From: Candidatus Peribacteraceae bacterium
GTDB lineage: Bacteria; Patescibacteriota; Gracilibacteria; Peribacterales; Peribacteraceae
Direction: 5' to 3'
Length of the DNA: 60,338 bases
Assembly (NCBI GenBank): GCA_028699155.1
Contig: JAQVVD010000005.1
Span: 1 to 60,338 of the forward strand
Numbering within the stretch: position 1 is the stretch's first letter; every line of letters begins with the position of its first letter. The notes under the pieces were generated by a model that saw only the letters and a list, made by a program, of their open reading frames with translations, was not told the origin of the DNA and searched no databases. Made by a program: the position numbers and the translations under genes. This document shows positions 1 to 8,318 of the stretch, in pieces.

Positions 1-774
1 GTAGGCGATGCCGAGTTCCTGCAGGTACTCGAGGACCGTCGCGTGGTATTCCTTGCTCTCGTTGTCCAGGAACTGTTCAAGCTGCGGCGCGGACTTGATG
101 AGAATCTGCGTATCTTCCTCTTTGGAGTCGAGCAATCGCAGGGGATTCGTGGCCAGTCGCGCGCGATCGAGTTCCGGAAGGTTGCGCTCCTTGCCGATGA
201 AGAACTCTTTCAGCGCCTCCACGTACGCTTGGCGGTTCTCCGGAAGACCGATGTTATTGATCTGGAGATTCAGGCGCTTGAGGATCTTCAAGTCATTGAA
301 GATTCGCACCATGACCTGGATGAGCTGTGCGTCAAGGCTCGGGTCCTTGATGCCGATAATCTCGAAGTTGAACTGGTGGAATTGGCGGTAGCGACCTTTC
401 TGCGGTCGGTCATGCCGGAAGAGTTGCCCGATGGAGTAGAGCTCCACCGGTTGCGGGAGCTGATCCATGGCGTGCTCAATGTAAGAACGGCATACGCCTG
501 CGGTGAATTCCGGACGCAGAGCCAGTTCGGTGTCATCGCTCTCATCCTGCTTCTTCGCGGAGACAATGAAGAGTTCCTTCTCCACGATGTCCGTGTGTTC
601 GCCGATGCCCCGCTCGAAGATGTCTCTGCGCTCAAAGATCGGCGTATCGATGCGTTGGTATCCTGCCTGCCTCGCACGGTGGCGCACGGCCTTCTTGATG
701 TACGTCATGTACCGTTGCTCCTCAGGGAGCACGTCGTGGGTGCCTTTCGGTGTACGGTAGGTAGATTGCGACAT
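1..774 (-). CDS. hisS: Histidyl-tRNA synthetase, N-terminal 258 residues (runs off window)
   Basis: Charges tRNA-His with histidine in the cytoplasm. Translating the reverse strand from the ATG at 774 gives an open frame to base 1 with no stop, so the C-terminal part, including the anticodon-binding domain, lies outside the window. The class II core is clear: an N-terminal YRTPKGTHDVLPEE motif 1 lead-in, LRPEFTAG, and the motif 2 stretch FRHDRPQKGRYRQFHQFN, which is specific to HisRS. The start is the only one that gives the family's usual N-terminus. No Shine-Dalgarno sequence is visible upstream. A tRNA-His gene lies about 2.4 kb away on the same strand. Identification is secure; only the 3' end is missing. 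Confidence 0.96.
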   Translation of the reverse strand, partial: MSQSTYRTPKGTHDVLPEEQRYMTYIKKAVRHRARQAGYQRIDTPIFERRDIFERGIGEHTDIVEKELFIVSAKKQDESDDTELALRPEFTAGVCRSYIEHAMDQLPQPVELYSIGQLFRHDRPQKGRYRQFHQFNFEIIGIKDPSLDAQLIQVMVRIFNDLKILKRLNLQINNIGLPENRQAYVEALKEFFIGKERNLPELDRARLATNPLRLLDSKEEDTQILIKSAPQLEQFLDNESKEYHATVLEYLQELGIAY

Positions 775-904
775 GCGGTTGCTTCAGGAGTAGTGACTGA
801 GGAGATCCTCGCTGCAGCCAGTATTTCTGTGCCAAGGTAGTGTAACGACGACACGGCTTCCTGCCAAGGCATCCTGACAGGGTTTTCTCCTGCAGGAGAG
901 GGAG

Positions 905-1600
905 TTATCCTGCTTGTTGCAGCAGCTCAATAGAGAGGTTTTTCTGCGATAAGCCAGCGAGGAACGCGCACTCGTCGTACCCGTCGTCATCGATTCCCCA
1001 GAAGTAGAGCACGCCCTGTTCCCCAGGCGGTGTGCTGATGGGGATGAGGCAGTGTGTGTACGTCACAATGGATGCTGTTGTGTCGTATGCGCCTGAAACT
1101 GCGGGCGCCGGATTGAAGTAGCATTGTTCCTTGTAGGCGGGGAACCCCTGTACCAGCGGATCCGTTGGCGTGACTGCACAACCGCCCGCGACCTGCATGC
1201 CGTCTGCGCTGGCATCCTCCTGCCAGTTGAGGGCTGCCTGCAAGGTATCAAACGATGGGTAGTAATCCACAAAGTGATAGCCGACCGGAGTGGCATGCGT
1301 CAGGTAGCGTTCGCTGTTGTCTGGGTACTGCAGTTCCTCGAGTATCTGCAGAGCGTCTCCGGGGAAATCTTTGGTGAAGGGCGCATCATCCCATGCGACG
1401 AGGATGTCGTAGGAAGATGCGTGGAATATGGCGGTGGATTGCTTACGCTCCGCAGGTTCCGGTGGAAGGGCGGGTTCCGCAGTCTGTTCTTCTGCAGGGG
1501 CAGCGGCAGGTTCCGCAGGCGGCTGCCCAGCGGAACAACCTGCCAGCGCTACGATGGAGGCGAGGACGATGCCGTTCGTGAGGCGGTGTGCGTACTTCAT
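905..1600 (-). CDS. Putative lipoprotein of unknown function
   Basis: A 231-residue protein with a bacterial lipoprotein signal: a positively charged start, a hydrophobic stretch and the lipobox LAGC with the lipidated Cys at residue 22. A Pro/Ala/Glu-rich linker of about 30 residues follows, then a globular region with several Cys and aromatic residues. No family is recognised, so only the location (membrane-anchored, outward facing) is inferred. A -10-like TACCAT at 1609-1614 on the reverse strand ends 8 nt before the ATG, which fits a leaderless transcript. It is divergent from the DUF4349 gene. Confidence 0.8.
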   Translation of the reverse strand: MKYAHRLTNGIVLASIVALAGCSAGQPPAEPAAAPAEEQTAEPALPPEPAERKQSTAIFHASSYDILVAWDDAPFTKDFPGDALQILEELQYPDNSERYLTHATPVGYHFVDYYPSFDTLQAALNWQEDASADGMQVAGGCAVTPTDPLVQGFPAYKEQCYFNPAPAVSGAYDTTASIVTYTHCLIPISTPPGEQGVLYFWGIDDDGYDECAFLAGLSQKNLSIELLQQAG

Positions 1601-1682
1601 GGTTTGCTATGGTACAGATGCAGACGCGCATGAACCAGTTTCGAATTCTGAGGAAGTATGTTGTAGGGCGAGTTTTGTTTCT

Positions 1683-1710
1683 TTGAAAGGGTCAGCTGTC
1701 GGCATACAAT
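1683..1710 (+). promoter_or_regulatory. sigma70-type promoter of the DUF4349 gene (leaderless)
   Basis: TTGAAA at 1683-1688, a 16-nt spacer and TACAAT at 1705-1710. The ATG at 1717 begins 6 nt after the -10 box, so transcription should start at or next to the start codon. Confidence 0.7.
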
Positions 1711-1716
1711 ACCCCT

Positions 1717-2634
1717 ATGCCTTCCAAAAAAAATCAGCATCGGCTCCTGCTCGTCGGGGCGGGAATTGTCATTGTGGTCATTCTCGTTGCAGGTTCGAAA
1801 GATCTGGAGTCCAATCGTTCCAATTCTGCTTTCGATGGGATCTTGGGAGGAGGCTATGACGGTGAGGAAGAGGCGGGAGGGAAATTCATGCCCATGACTG
1901 CTCCGTCGGTTGGGATGCATGAAGAGACGGCATACGACATGGATATGGCGCAAGAGCCGGAGCGAATGGTGATCCGCAGCGGTGCGTTGTGGGCGGTTGT
2001 AGCGGATGTGCGAGTGGCAGTGAAGGATATTACCGACCATGCAGACAGTATTGGTGGATTCACCGTTACAACGGAAGTGCAGGAGTACTTGCCGGAGAGC
2101 GGTGTGAGAGCGACCGTAGAAATCCGCGTGCCGCAGGAACGGTTCGCGGAAGTGATTGCATTCGTGAGGGCGAATGTGCTGCGCGTGACCAGTGAACAGG
2201 TATCGGGCCAGGATATCACGGAGGAATTCGTAGATAATCAGGCACGCCTAGGGAATCTGCAGGCGACGGAAACACAGCTCCTCTCCATTATGCAGAAGGC
2301 GTACAAGATCGAGGACGTGCTCGCCGTACAGCGTGAGCTCACGAGCATCCGTGAGCAGATCGAGCGCCTGGAAGCGCGCCAGAAATTCCTGAGAGAATCG
2401 GTGGCAATGTCCAAGATCTCCGTCTACCTGAGCACCGACGAGCAGCACCTCCCCATCATCGAAGAGCAAACCCCGTGGCAGCCGATCGCGGTTGCCAAGT
2501 CGGCGCTGCGTTCATTGATTACCACCTTCCAGTTCCTGGCGGAAGTTGTGATCTGGATCGTCATCTTCCTGCCGGTCTGGGGTACGGCATGGCTCCTGCA
2601 CCGTCGCTACCAGAGGAAGGGAAAGAAGAAGTAG
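1717..2634 (+). CDS. DUF4349 domain membrane protein
   Basis: A 305-residue protein with an N-terminal signal anchor (about residues 8-24), a periplasmic or extracellular DUF4349 core, a predicted coiled coil around residues 180-230 rich in Glu, Arg and Gln, and a C-terminal TM segment (about 268-292) ending in a basic tail. The core shows the family pattern: an R-S-G-A strand start, a VTTEVQE segment, RVPQERF, then SEQVSGQDITEEFVD and a long helix. DUF4349 proteins are envelope proteins with no agreed biochemical role. The ATG at 1717 is fixed by the promoter immediately upstream. Family call confident, function unknown. Confidence 0.88.
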   Translation: MPSKKNQHRLLLVGAGIVIVVILVAGSKDLESNRSNSAFDGILGGGYDGEEEAGGKFMPMTAPSVGMHEETAYDMDMAQEPERMVIRSGALWAVVADVRVAVKDITDHADSIGGFTVTTEVQEYLPESGVRATVEIRVPQERFAEVIAFVRANVLRVTSEQVSGQDITEEFVDNQARLGNLQATETQLLSIMQKAYKIEDVLAVQRELTSIREQIERLEARQKFLRESVAMSKISVYLSTDEQHLPIIEEQTPWQPIAVAKSALRSLITTFQFLAEVVIWIVIFLPVWGTAWLLHRRYQRKGKKK

Positions 2635-2847
2635 GTGCGTCTATGTATGGGGTGGGTCGAGCCTTGTCACATGAATGTGCCTGGGGCGCGGAGTGGTTCC
2701 ACGTTTGAACCGATAGTACCGAGGCACTGCGACGGCTCCAATGCGCGTTTGCCCTTGCTTATGCGTAGATTCTCTTACTGAAATCTTTTCAAAGAGGTAG
2801 AGACGACACCAGATTTGAAGCCATCAGAAACGGTGTAAGCTAGCAGC

Positions 2848-3156
2848 ATGCTAAAAAAATATCTTGCAATTGGAATGAGCATTTTCCTGCTGATCATCAT
2901 CGGAGCTTTTGTGTACACATATAGCGGCACTGTCCCAGAAGAAACCGAAGCACAGACTGTCTCATGGAAAGAAGTGACGACCATACTCCGCAGCGGAAAT
3001 GTCGCTCAAGTCACTCAACTGCACAATCTGACCGTTACCCTTATTCTCAAAGACGGCACGCGCATCGTCACGAAGGAACCTACAATCGATGATATCTGGG
3101 ATGAGGTACATTCTTGCGGAACTCCGTGCGACGATATGATCATGGCGACGGAGTAA
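2848..3156 (+). CDS. Small membrane-anchored protein resembling the FtsH N-terminal extracytoplasmic domain
   Basis: A 102-residue protein with one N-terminal TM helix (about residues 5-24) and a short extracytoplasmic domain. The segment after the helix (SWKEVTTILRSGNVAQV, then VTLILKDGTRI) has the look of the small alpha/beta domain between the two TM helices of FtsH proteases, but no ATPase or protease follows. A C-terminal CGTPC pair could form a disulfide. A TAAGCT box at about 2835-2840 ends 7 nt before the ATG, again a leaderless arrangement. The FtsH resemblance is an impression from pattern, not a search result. Confidence 0.65.
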   Translation: MLKKYLAIGMSIFLLIIIGAFVYTYSGTVPEETEAQTVSWKEVTTILRSGNVAQVTQLHNLTVTLILKDGTRIVTKEPTIDDIWDEVHSCGTPCDDMIMATE

Positions 3157-3175
3157 TTCCCGAAAGTGATGTGAC

Positions 3176-3253
3176 TGGGGCGAGAGATGGGATTTGAACC
3201 CACGACCTTCTGGGCCACAACCAGACGCTCTAACCAACTGAGCTACTCCCGCC
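3176..3253 (-). tRNA. tRNA-His (GTG), CCA encoded
   Basis: On the reverse strand a full cloverleaf folds: an 8-bp acceptor stem that includes the extra G(-1):C73 pair typical of tRNA-His, D arm GCTC/GAGC, anticodon stem TCTGG/CCAGA with loop TTGTGGC (anticodon GTG), and T arm GTGGG/CCCAT with TTCAAAT loop. CCA is encoded at 3176-3178. A TAGTAT -10 box lies at 3265-3270 upstream. Confidence 0.96.
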
Positions 3254-3297
3254 GTGCGCGCAGCATACTACTTGGTGCGTGTGCGTATCGCTAGTAC

Positions 3298-5619
3298 TTA
3301 CAGTTGTTTTCCTCCTGTGTCCTGCTGCTCCGATTCCTCCGAGGCGGAAGCGTTCAGGCTGTCTGCCCCGATCACGAACTTCACGGCATCTTCTCCTTCT
3401 GCCGGAGGGATCGGCTCGCCGATGTCGGCTGGAGATCCCTCTTCCATTTTCTGCATATCTGAAGCAGCAGGGGATGAGGACGCAGGGGGGGGCTCTGCAG
3501 TCGGAATTGCCTCCTGGGGCATTGTTTCTTCCGCTTGCACCGCCGGGGCGGCGTCGGAGAGAGTAGGAGATGCCCCTGTCTTCGATTGCTCCTTCTCCTT
3601 GATTTTCCTGTTCTGGCGGTATCTCCTGCGTTTCTGTCGCCTCAGTTCCTGCTCGCGTTCCCCGGGCGTCATCGCCGCCCACTGTTCCGGCGGAATGTGG
3701 TAGGCAGGTTCCTGCTTCTGCTCTGGCGATTGCACTGATGTCGTCAGCGGCTCAACGGTCGCCGCCGGTGCTGCCGGTTCCGGTGCTGGCGGAGGCTCCT
3801 GCAGCTCAGGCGGGGGAGGAGATGATGGAGTTTGTCCTTCCTGCTGAGCTTTCTGGATGCCCTGCTGCAGCCAGTCGGGCGCATTTGCAGTATCGATCGT
3901 TTCAGATGTCGTCGGTGGCGGGGGAGTGGTGTCTGCCGGTGCAGCGAGAGGCGGCTGCGTAGGTGCAGGAGGTTCGTCTTGCGCTGTCGAGGCAGTCGTT
4001 TCTACGGCGGGCGCAGGTGCTGGCTGTTGCAGCCAGAGGGGGACGGTGCCGTTCTCCTCAGGAGGCGGAGGAACAGGTGCAGGTTCCTGCAGTACCGGTT
4101 CCTGTGCAGCGGGTTCCTGCGGCATCGGCATGACAGGAGGTACAATCGGTTCTTGTCGTGTCTCTCTGCCGGTAGTTGCTGCTTGCTGCTTGATCCCTTG
4201 CTGCAGCCAGGGCGGCGCTTCGGCAGTTGCGAGGTCAGGAGGAGGCTGTTCCTCCTTGGTCACAGGAGTATGTTGAGGCGGAGGAGGCGCGGTATCGACG
4301 ACTGTCGTATCGATCACAGCCGCTTCCTGTACTTCGGGATTATCGATGGCGAATGACATCGGTTGCATTCCCCCCGGCGATTCCTCTTTCTGGTCGTTAT
4401 CGGTCAGTGTCGCTTCTGCACGGTCCAGCAGTGTGGAGACGCCGCCCTTCCTGCGCAGGAAACGAATGAGGAGTGTCGCGAAGAATCCGATGGCAATCGC
4501 GAGTAGGATCCCCACTCCGTACCTGAGGACCGTAGAGAGGAGCACCGGGAAAACAGATGGTTCCTTCTCTCCTCCGTTCGCTCCATTTTGTTCAGTCGGG
4601 TCTGTCGGGGGAGGCAGTGGGGCGATTGAGCGGACATCTACGCTGGTTTCCAGCTGCGCGATCTCTCCTCCGGTACGCAGGTTGCGTATCCCCACGCGTA
4701 CCGTGTACACGTTGTTCGCCGCGTACGCATGGATCGGAGCATCCAGCAGGCTCTGGTGTCCATCGCCGAAATTCCAGTGCAGCAGGAGCGGGTCCCGCCG
4801 GTATGGCTCATGTTCGATGTACGTCGAGAATTTCACTGCGCCGGAGCCGAAGTGCGTGACGAGGATGCGCGCACGCTCCTCCTCCATCCGCTGCCGCTCC
4901 GTTTCGCGGTCTTTGTCTTCCTGCACCGCCTGCTCGGGCGAGACGACGGCGATCTCCTGTTCGGTTCCCACGCGCCCGCGCAGCGAGACGGTCACGACGC
5001 GCCGCGTGACCGGTTCTGTGAACCAGAGGTGCAGTGGCGTGTGCTGCTCGCTGAAGAAGGTATTCTCTGCCACCTGGTCGTTCTGGAAGTTGCCGTCGCC
5101 GTTGGCATCGACTGTCTTCTGGAGGTCGAGGACGAATGCTTCCTGCGAGTCGCTGACCGGCAGGAGCTGGAGTACGCTGCGGCTGGATGTGAGAATGACG
5201 CGACCACTCGCGTCGGCTGCCGGATTGGTGCGAACCAGCACGCCGGAACCAGCGGAGAATGTGTGTTCCTGCGGAACATTCTCCTGCACGTGCATGAGGA
5301 GCGTCTTCCTGTATCGCTTGCTGCCGTCCGCATTGCGCACCTCTCCCGTGAGGAGGTAGTTGCCCGGCTGGATCAGGCGCGTACGGAACCACTGGTTCCG
5401 GCCGGCTTGCAGGAAGGTTTCATCCAGCAGGAGCGTCCAGTTGTAGCTGGGGTCCGCGATGTCATGGTCGGCGTAGATCTCGAAGACCGCACCGGTGGAG
5501 AGCGTGAATTCCTCCGCGATCGCAGCTGGTTCTGTGGTTGCGGCACGCGCCAGTGCGCCGGTTCCCAGAGCAGAGAGGAGCACGAGGAGGAACGTTGCTT
5601 TGCGGAGGAGGAAGCGCAT
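3298..5619 (-). CDS. Large proline-rich membrane protein with PKD-like domain
   Basis: About 773 residues from the ATG at 5619; an in-frame GTG at 5628 would overlap the upstream stop. There is a signal peptide, then a roughly 340-residue extracytoplasmic region containing a PKD-type fold (LHWNFGDGHQS ... HAYAANNVYTVRV, the WxFGDG signature). One TM helix lies near residues 365-390, followed by a basic RFLRRK stop-transfer and a long low-complexity cytoplasmic tail rich in Pro, Glu, Ala and Gln. The tail repeats a short APxWLQQGI motif four or so times (PPWLQQGIKQQ, PLWLQQPAP, PDWLQQGIQK). The gene directly follows the TrbC-like pilin gene 5625-5996, so the two are probably co-transcribed. 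Function unknown; the setting suggests part of an envelope-spanning pilus or secretion assembly. Confidence 0.8.
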   Translation of the reverse strand: MRFLLRKATFLLVLLSALGTGALARAATTEPAAIAEEFTLSTGAVFEIYADHDIADPSYNWTLLLDETFLQAGRNQWFRTRLIQPGNYLLTGEVRNADGSKRYRKTLLMHVQENVPQEHTFSAGSGVLVRTNPAADASGRVILTSSRSVLQLLPVSDSQEAFVLDLQKTVDANGDGNFQNDQVAENTFFSEQHTPLHLWFTEPVTRRVVTVSLRGRVGTEQEIAVVSPEQAVQEDKDRETERQRMEEERARILVTHFGSGAVKFSTYIEHEPYRRDPLLLHWNFGDGHQSLLDAPIHAYAANNVYTVRVGIRNLRTGGEIAQLETSVDVRSIAPLPPPTDPTEQNGANGGEKEPSVFPVLLSTVLRYGVGILLAIAIGFFATLLIRFLRRKGGVSTLLDRAEATLTDNDQKEESPGGMQPMSFAIDNPEVQEAAVIDTTVVDTAPPPPQHTPVTKEEQPPPDLATAEAPPWLQQGIKQQAATTGRETRQEPIVPPVMPMPQEPAAQEPVLQEPAPVPPPPEENGTVPLWLQQPAPAPAVETTASTAQDEPPAPTQPPLAAPADTTPPPPTTSETIDTANAPDWLQQGIQKAQQEGQTPSSPPPPELQEPPPAPEPAAPAATVEPLTTSVQSPEQKQEPAYHIPPEQWAAMTPGEREQELRRQKRRRYRQNRKIKEKEQSKTGASPTLSDAAPAVQAEETMPQEAIPTAEPPPASSSPAASDMQKMEEGSPADIGEPIPPAEGEDAVKFVIGADSLNASASEESEQQDTGGKQL

Positions 5620-5624
5620 GAGTA

Positions 5625-5996
5625 TCACTGTGCGTTATCGACGATGAAGTGGACGAATGCGGATGCAAGAAGAATCACAAGGATGCCGATAATCGTGTAG
5701 AGCACGATCTTGATTGCTTTGGATCGTGCATCATCCGATCCGCTGCCGACGATCAGATAGATGCCCGCGATTACGATCACGAGGACTGCCGCGATTCCCA
5801 TGTAGGAGAGGACGCTCTCGACGATGGACCAGATGCTCCCGCGCAGATCCCCGGATCCGCCGGTCTCGATGCCGCCGGCATCTCCGAGACCTTCATCATC
5901 GCTGCCGGACCACACGGCAGCCGCACAGCGCAAAGGCAGTGCCAATGCGGCGGCAGAAAGCCGGGAGAGCGTGCGGGAGGAGAAGAGGTGATGCAT
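5625..5996 (-). CDS. TrbC/VirB2-like mini-pilin (paralogue 1)
   Basis: A 123-residue protein with a signal peptide, a Gly/Ser/Asp-rich linker, and two TM helices separated by a short polar loop (SGSDDARSKAIK). This is the architecture of the TrbC/VirB2 pilin subunits common in CPR genomes. The two helices are about residues 62-86 and 96-118. It closely resembles the next gene upstream (6079-6486) in the VLVIVIAG-Y-L-G-G-(N/S)D-KA-K-I-LY-IIG pattern, so the two arose by duplication. A TGC-TATAAT extended -10 lies at about 6022-6028 on the reverse strand. Confidence 0.82.
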   Translation of the reverse strand: MHHLFSSRTLSRLSAAALALPLRCAAAVWSGSDDEGLGDAGGIETGGSGDLRGSIWSIVESVLSYMGIAAVLVIVIAGIYLIVGSGSDDARSKAIKIVLYTIIGILVILLASAFVHFIVDNAQ

Positions 5997-6078
5997 GTGT
6001 ATGTTTGGTCTTTCTGTCTTCTATTATAGCAAAAAAGAGCATTTCGATCCAGCCCGTATGGGTCGGCGGAAGAGTCCC

Positions 6079-6486
6079 CTAGAGTATTTCCGTTGCGAAC
6101 TGGACGATTGCACCGGCAAGCAGACAGAGGATCAGACCGATAATGGCGTACAGGATCATCTTGTATGCCTTCTGTCTGTATTCGTCGTTCCCTCCGCCGA
6201 TGAGCAGATACATGCCCGCGATCACGATCACCAGTACCGCAATGATGCCGAGGAATGTAAAGATTGTGAGCAGAACGTTTGTGAGGACGCTGCGCAGGTT
6301 TGTCTCTGTGCCGAATCCCTCGGCTGCTTCCACTCCTTCCGGCACGCCTCCTCCGCTGTAGCTGCCAGGGTCCGGGTAAGTGGCGTACGCGAGGAACGGA
6401 GCGGGAGCCGCGTTCTGCGCGGCAAGCGCACTCTGCAATGGTAGGAGGCCGATGCAGAGCACTGTGAGAGAGAGGAGGATACGCAC
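6079..6486 (-). CDS. TrbC/VirB2-like mini-pilin (paralogue 2)
   Basis: A 135-residue protein with a cleavable-looking signal peptide, a Pro/Gly/Tyr-rich N-terminal region and two TM helices flanking a GGGNDEYRQKAYK loop, as in TrbC/VirB2 pilins. The GTG start at 6486 is supported by a promoter (TTGCGA, 17-nt spacer, AAGAAT) ending 6 nt upstream, implying a leaderless GTG mRNA. It heads a likely transcription unit with paralogue 1 and the PKD protein. Such subunits usually form the pilus of type IV secretion-like machines; a TraG-like ATPase is encoded at 11651-14275, but no VirB4 is in the window. Confidence 0.82.
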   Translation of the reverse strand: MRILLSLTVLCIGLLPLQSALAAQNAAPAPFLAYATYPDPGSYSGGGVPEGVEAAEGFGTETNLRSVLTNVLLTIFTFLGIIAVLVIVIAGMYLLIGGGNDEYRQKAYKMILYAIIGLILCLLAGAIVQFATEIL

Positions 6487-6492
6487 GCAGCC

Positions 6493-6542
6493 ATTCTTTC
6501 ACGCCCGCTCCCGTTTCGCAATCCGCAGTGGGTCTGTACCAT
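6493..6542. promoter_or_regulatory. Divergent overlapping promoters for the pilin and M24 peptidase genes
   Basis: Reverse strand: TTGCGA (6516-6521), 17-nt spacer, AAGAAT (6493-6498), 6 nt to the GTG at 6486. Forward strand: TTTCGC (6514-6519), 17-nt spacer, TACCAT (6537-6542), 6 nt to the ATG at 6549. The two -35 boxes overlap, so polymerase can probably occupy only one direction at a time. Confidence 0.6.
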
Positions 6543-6548
6543 GGTGCC

Positions 6549-7559
6549 ATGCGGCCGACCACGCCATCACAGGTGCTGAAAGGGCAGAAGATTCCGGCGC
6601 TCCTCATCACCGATCGCGTGAACATTTTCTATGTCACGGGAGCGAAAATGAGCAGAGGCGCGCTCCTCATCACGGCGCGCGCCATAACGCTCTTTGTGGA
6701 CGGGAGGTACATCGAGGAGGCGAAGCGGAGTGCCAGGAAGGGGATCACTGTGCAGAGCGATGACGGGCTGGGAGTCGCCCTGAAGCAAGTGCGGCGCTGC
6801 GGGATAGAAGCAGAGAAGGTTACAGTTGCACAACTAGGCAGGATCAAGCGCAAATATAAGAACACAAAATTTATACAGACTGCGGGGATTATCGAGGAGT
6901 TCCGGCGCTCCAAGGCGCCGGAGGAACTGCGCGCGTTCCGGCGCGCGCAGAGGATCACGCACGAGATGCTGCGCCGCATTCCCGCCGCGCTCACACCCGG
7001 CGTGACGGAGAAGGAGATCGCATGGATGCTCACAACCTGGGCGCACGAACTTGGCGCAGACGAGCTCGCCTTCGAACCGATCGTTGCCTTCGGCACCCAC
7101 ACCGATTCGCCGCACCACAGCCCGACCGATCGGAAACTGAAAAAGCGCGATATCGTGCAGATCGATACCGGCGCCAAGTACGGCGGTTACTGCGCAGACC
7201 AGAGCAGAGTGTTCTTCGTCGGCAAGCCGACGGCACTGCAGCAGGAAGTGTACGATATCGTGAAGCAGGCCAAGGATGCTGCGACGCATGCCGTGCAGGC
7301 GGGCGTGACGAATCACCGTCTGGATAGAATTGCCCGGGCAGCCCTGCGAGAAGCCAATTATGAGCAGTACTTCTTCCATTCTCTGGGCCATGGTGTCGGA
7401 CTGGAAATTCATGAAGGGGTGAGCCTCTCACAGAAGGCTAAGAAGATGAAACTCCTCGCAAATGAAATCATCACCATCGAACCCGGCGTCTACATTCCGG
7501 GTAAGTTCGGGATCAGGTTGGAGGATGAGGTAGTTGTTCCTTCAGGCCTCCTTCCGTAA
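6549..7559 (+). CDS. pepQ: M24-family metallopeptidase (Xaa-Pro aminopeptidase/dipeptidase type)
   Basis: Cytoplasmic peptidase that removes N-terminal residues before proline or splits Xaa-Pro dipeptides. About 336 residues: a creatinase-like N-terminal domain (about 1-115) and a pita-bread catalytic domain. The five metal ligands are visible: Asp in QIDTGAKYGG, Asp in YCADQSRVFF, His in HSLGHGVGLEIHE, Glu in TIEPGVY and Glu in RLEDEVVV. The start at 6549 is chosen because it sits 6 nt after the -10 box TACCAT; ATG 6540 and GTG 6528 are also in frame but lie inside the promoter. Its 3' end overlaps the convergent methyltransferase gene by 18 nt. PepP and PepQ cannot be told apart from the sequence alone. 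Confidence 0.9.
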   Translation: MRPTTPSQVLKGQKIPALLITDRVNIFYVTGAKMSRGALLITARAITLFVDGRYIEEAKRSARKGITVQSDDGLGVALKQVRRCGIEAEKVTVAQLGRIKRKYKNTKFIQTAGIIEEFRRSKAPEELRAFRRAQRITHEMLRRIPAALTPGVTEKEIAWMLTTWAHELGADELAFEPIVAFGTHTDSPHHSPTDRKLKKRDIVQIDTGAKYGGYCADQSRVFFVGKPTALQQEVYDIVKQAKDAATHAVQAGVTNHRLDRIARAALREANYEQYFFHSLGHGVGLEIHEGVSLSQKAKKMKLLANEIITIEPGVYIPGKFGIRLEDEVVVPSGLLP

Positions 7560-8207
7560 GGCGGCGTGGTAGGCGGAGGCGATGATGTTGGAAACGACGG
7601 TCTTGTGCCCGATATCGCCGTACTGCTTCCTGATGATGCCGCGGCAGGCAAGGAAGAGTTTCGCGAGCAGGAACCACCACACCTTCATCCACCGTCCTCC
7701 GCGCGTTTCGCACTGGAACCCGATGCGCTGGAAGAGCACGGCGAGGGTCTCCATGGTATTGGCCTGTTCTTCGATCGTCTCCACGGTGAAGTCTTCAAAG
7801 AGGATGCGAATGCCGTTTTCGGTAAAGCGCCAGTAATCACCCGGGTGGTCGTTGATGGGGTAGACGAATGCCGAGGAGAAGAGCAGCAGTCCGCCCTTCT
7901 TCAAAATGCGGTGGATCTCCTTCACCGCTTTGTACGGGCACTTGACATGCGGGAGCACGCCGAGCAGCAGAACGACATCGAACGTCTCATCCGGAATCAT
8001 GTGCATGTCTTCTACATTGCCCACGTAATCCACATCGCCGCGCGGGTTGAGCTCAAGCGTCTTCTTGTTGGGGAAGATGGAACGGTACAAGTCATTCCCT
8101 GCTCCGATATCCAGGACATTCTTGTCCGTGGCGTACCGCCGGAGGAACGCCTCCGTGCGCGGGCGCGTGATCTTGGCAGTGAGACCGATGGTATCGACAA
8201 AACCCAT
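7542..8207 (-). CDS. Class I SAM-dependent methyltransferase
   Basis: About 221 residues from the ATG at 8207; an in-frame TTG extension to 8291 exists. Rossmann methyltransferase motifs are clear: motif I NVLDIGAGN near residue 32, an acidic residue after the second strand (LELNPRGDVDY), motif II/III DVVLLLGVLPH, and HRILKKGGLLLFSSAF as motif IV-V. The spacing resembles the methyltransferase-11 group, which acts on quinones, sugars or small molecules. A C-terminal hydrophobic patch (WWFLLAKLFLACRG) may touch the membrane. Substrate not predictable. Confidence 0.85.
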   Translation of the reverse strand: MGFVDTIGLTAKITRPRTEAFLRRYATDKNVLDIGAGNDLYRSIFPNKKTLELNPRGDVDYVGNVEDMHMIPDETFDVVLLLGVLPHVKCPYKAVKEIHRILKKGGLLLFSSAFVYPINDHPGDYWRFTENGIRILFEDFTVETIEEQANTMETLAVLFQRIGFQCETRGGRWMKVWWFLLAKLFLACRGIIRKQYGDIGHKTVVSNIIASAYHAALRKEA

Positions 8208-8318
8208 GGGAATTCCGGGGAGGGAATTGGAAGGCAGGATATACCCAAAACGCACGCAGTTCCAAGGGCAAAGCCGCACGGTAGCCAACAATCCGAATTT
8301 CCGCTACAATAATAGGAT

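Noticed and set aside
43-840. Long forward frame of 265 codons
   Set aside because: It is antisense to hisS, whose motifs are unmistakable on the reverse strand.
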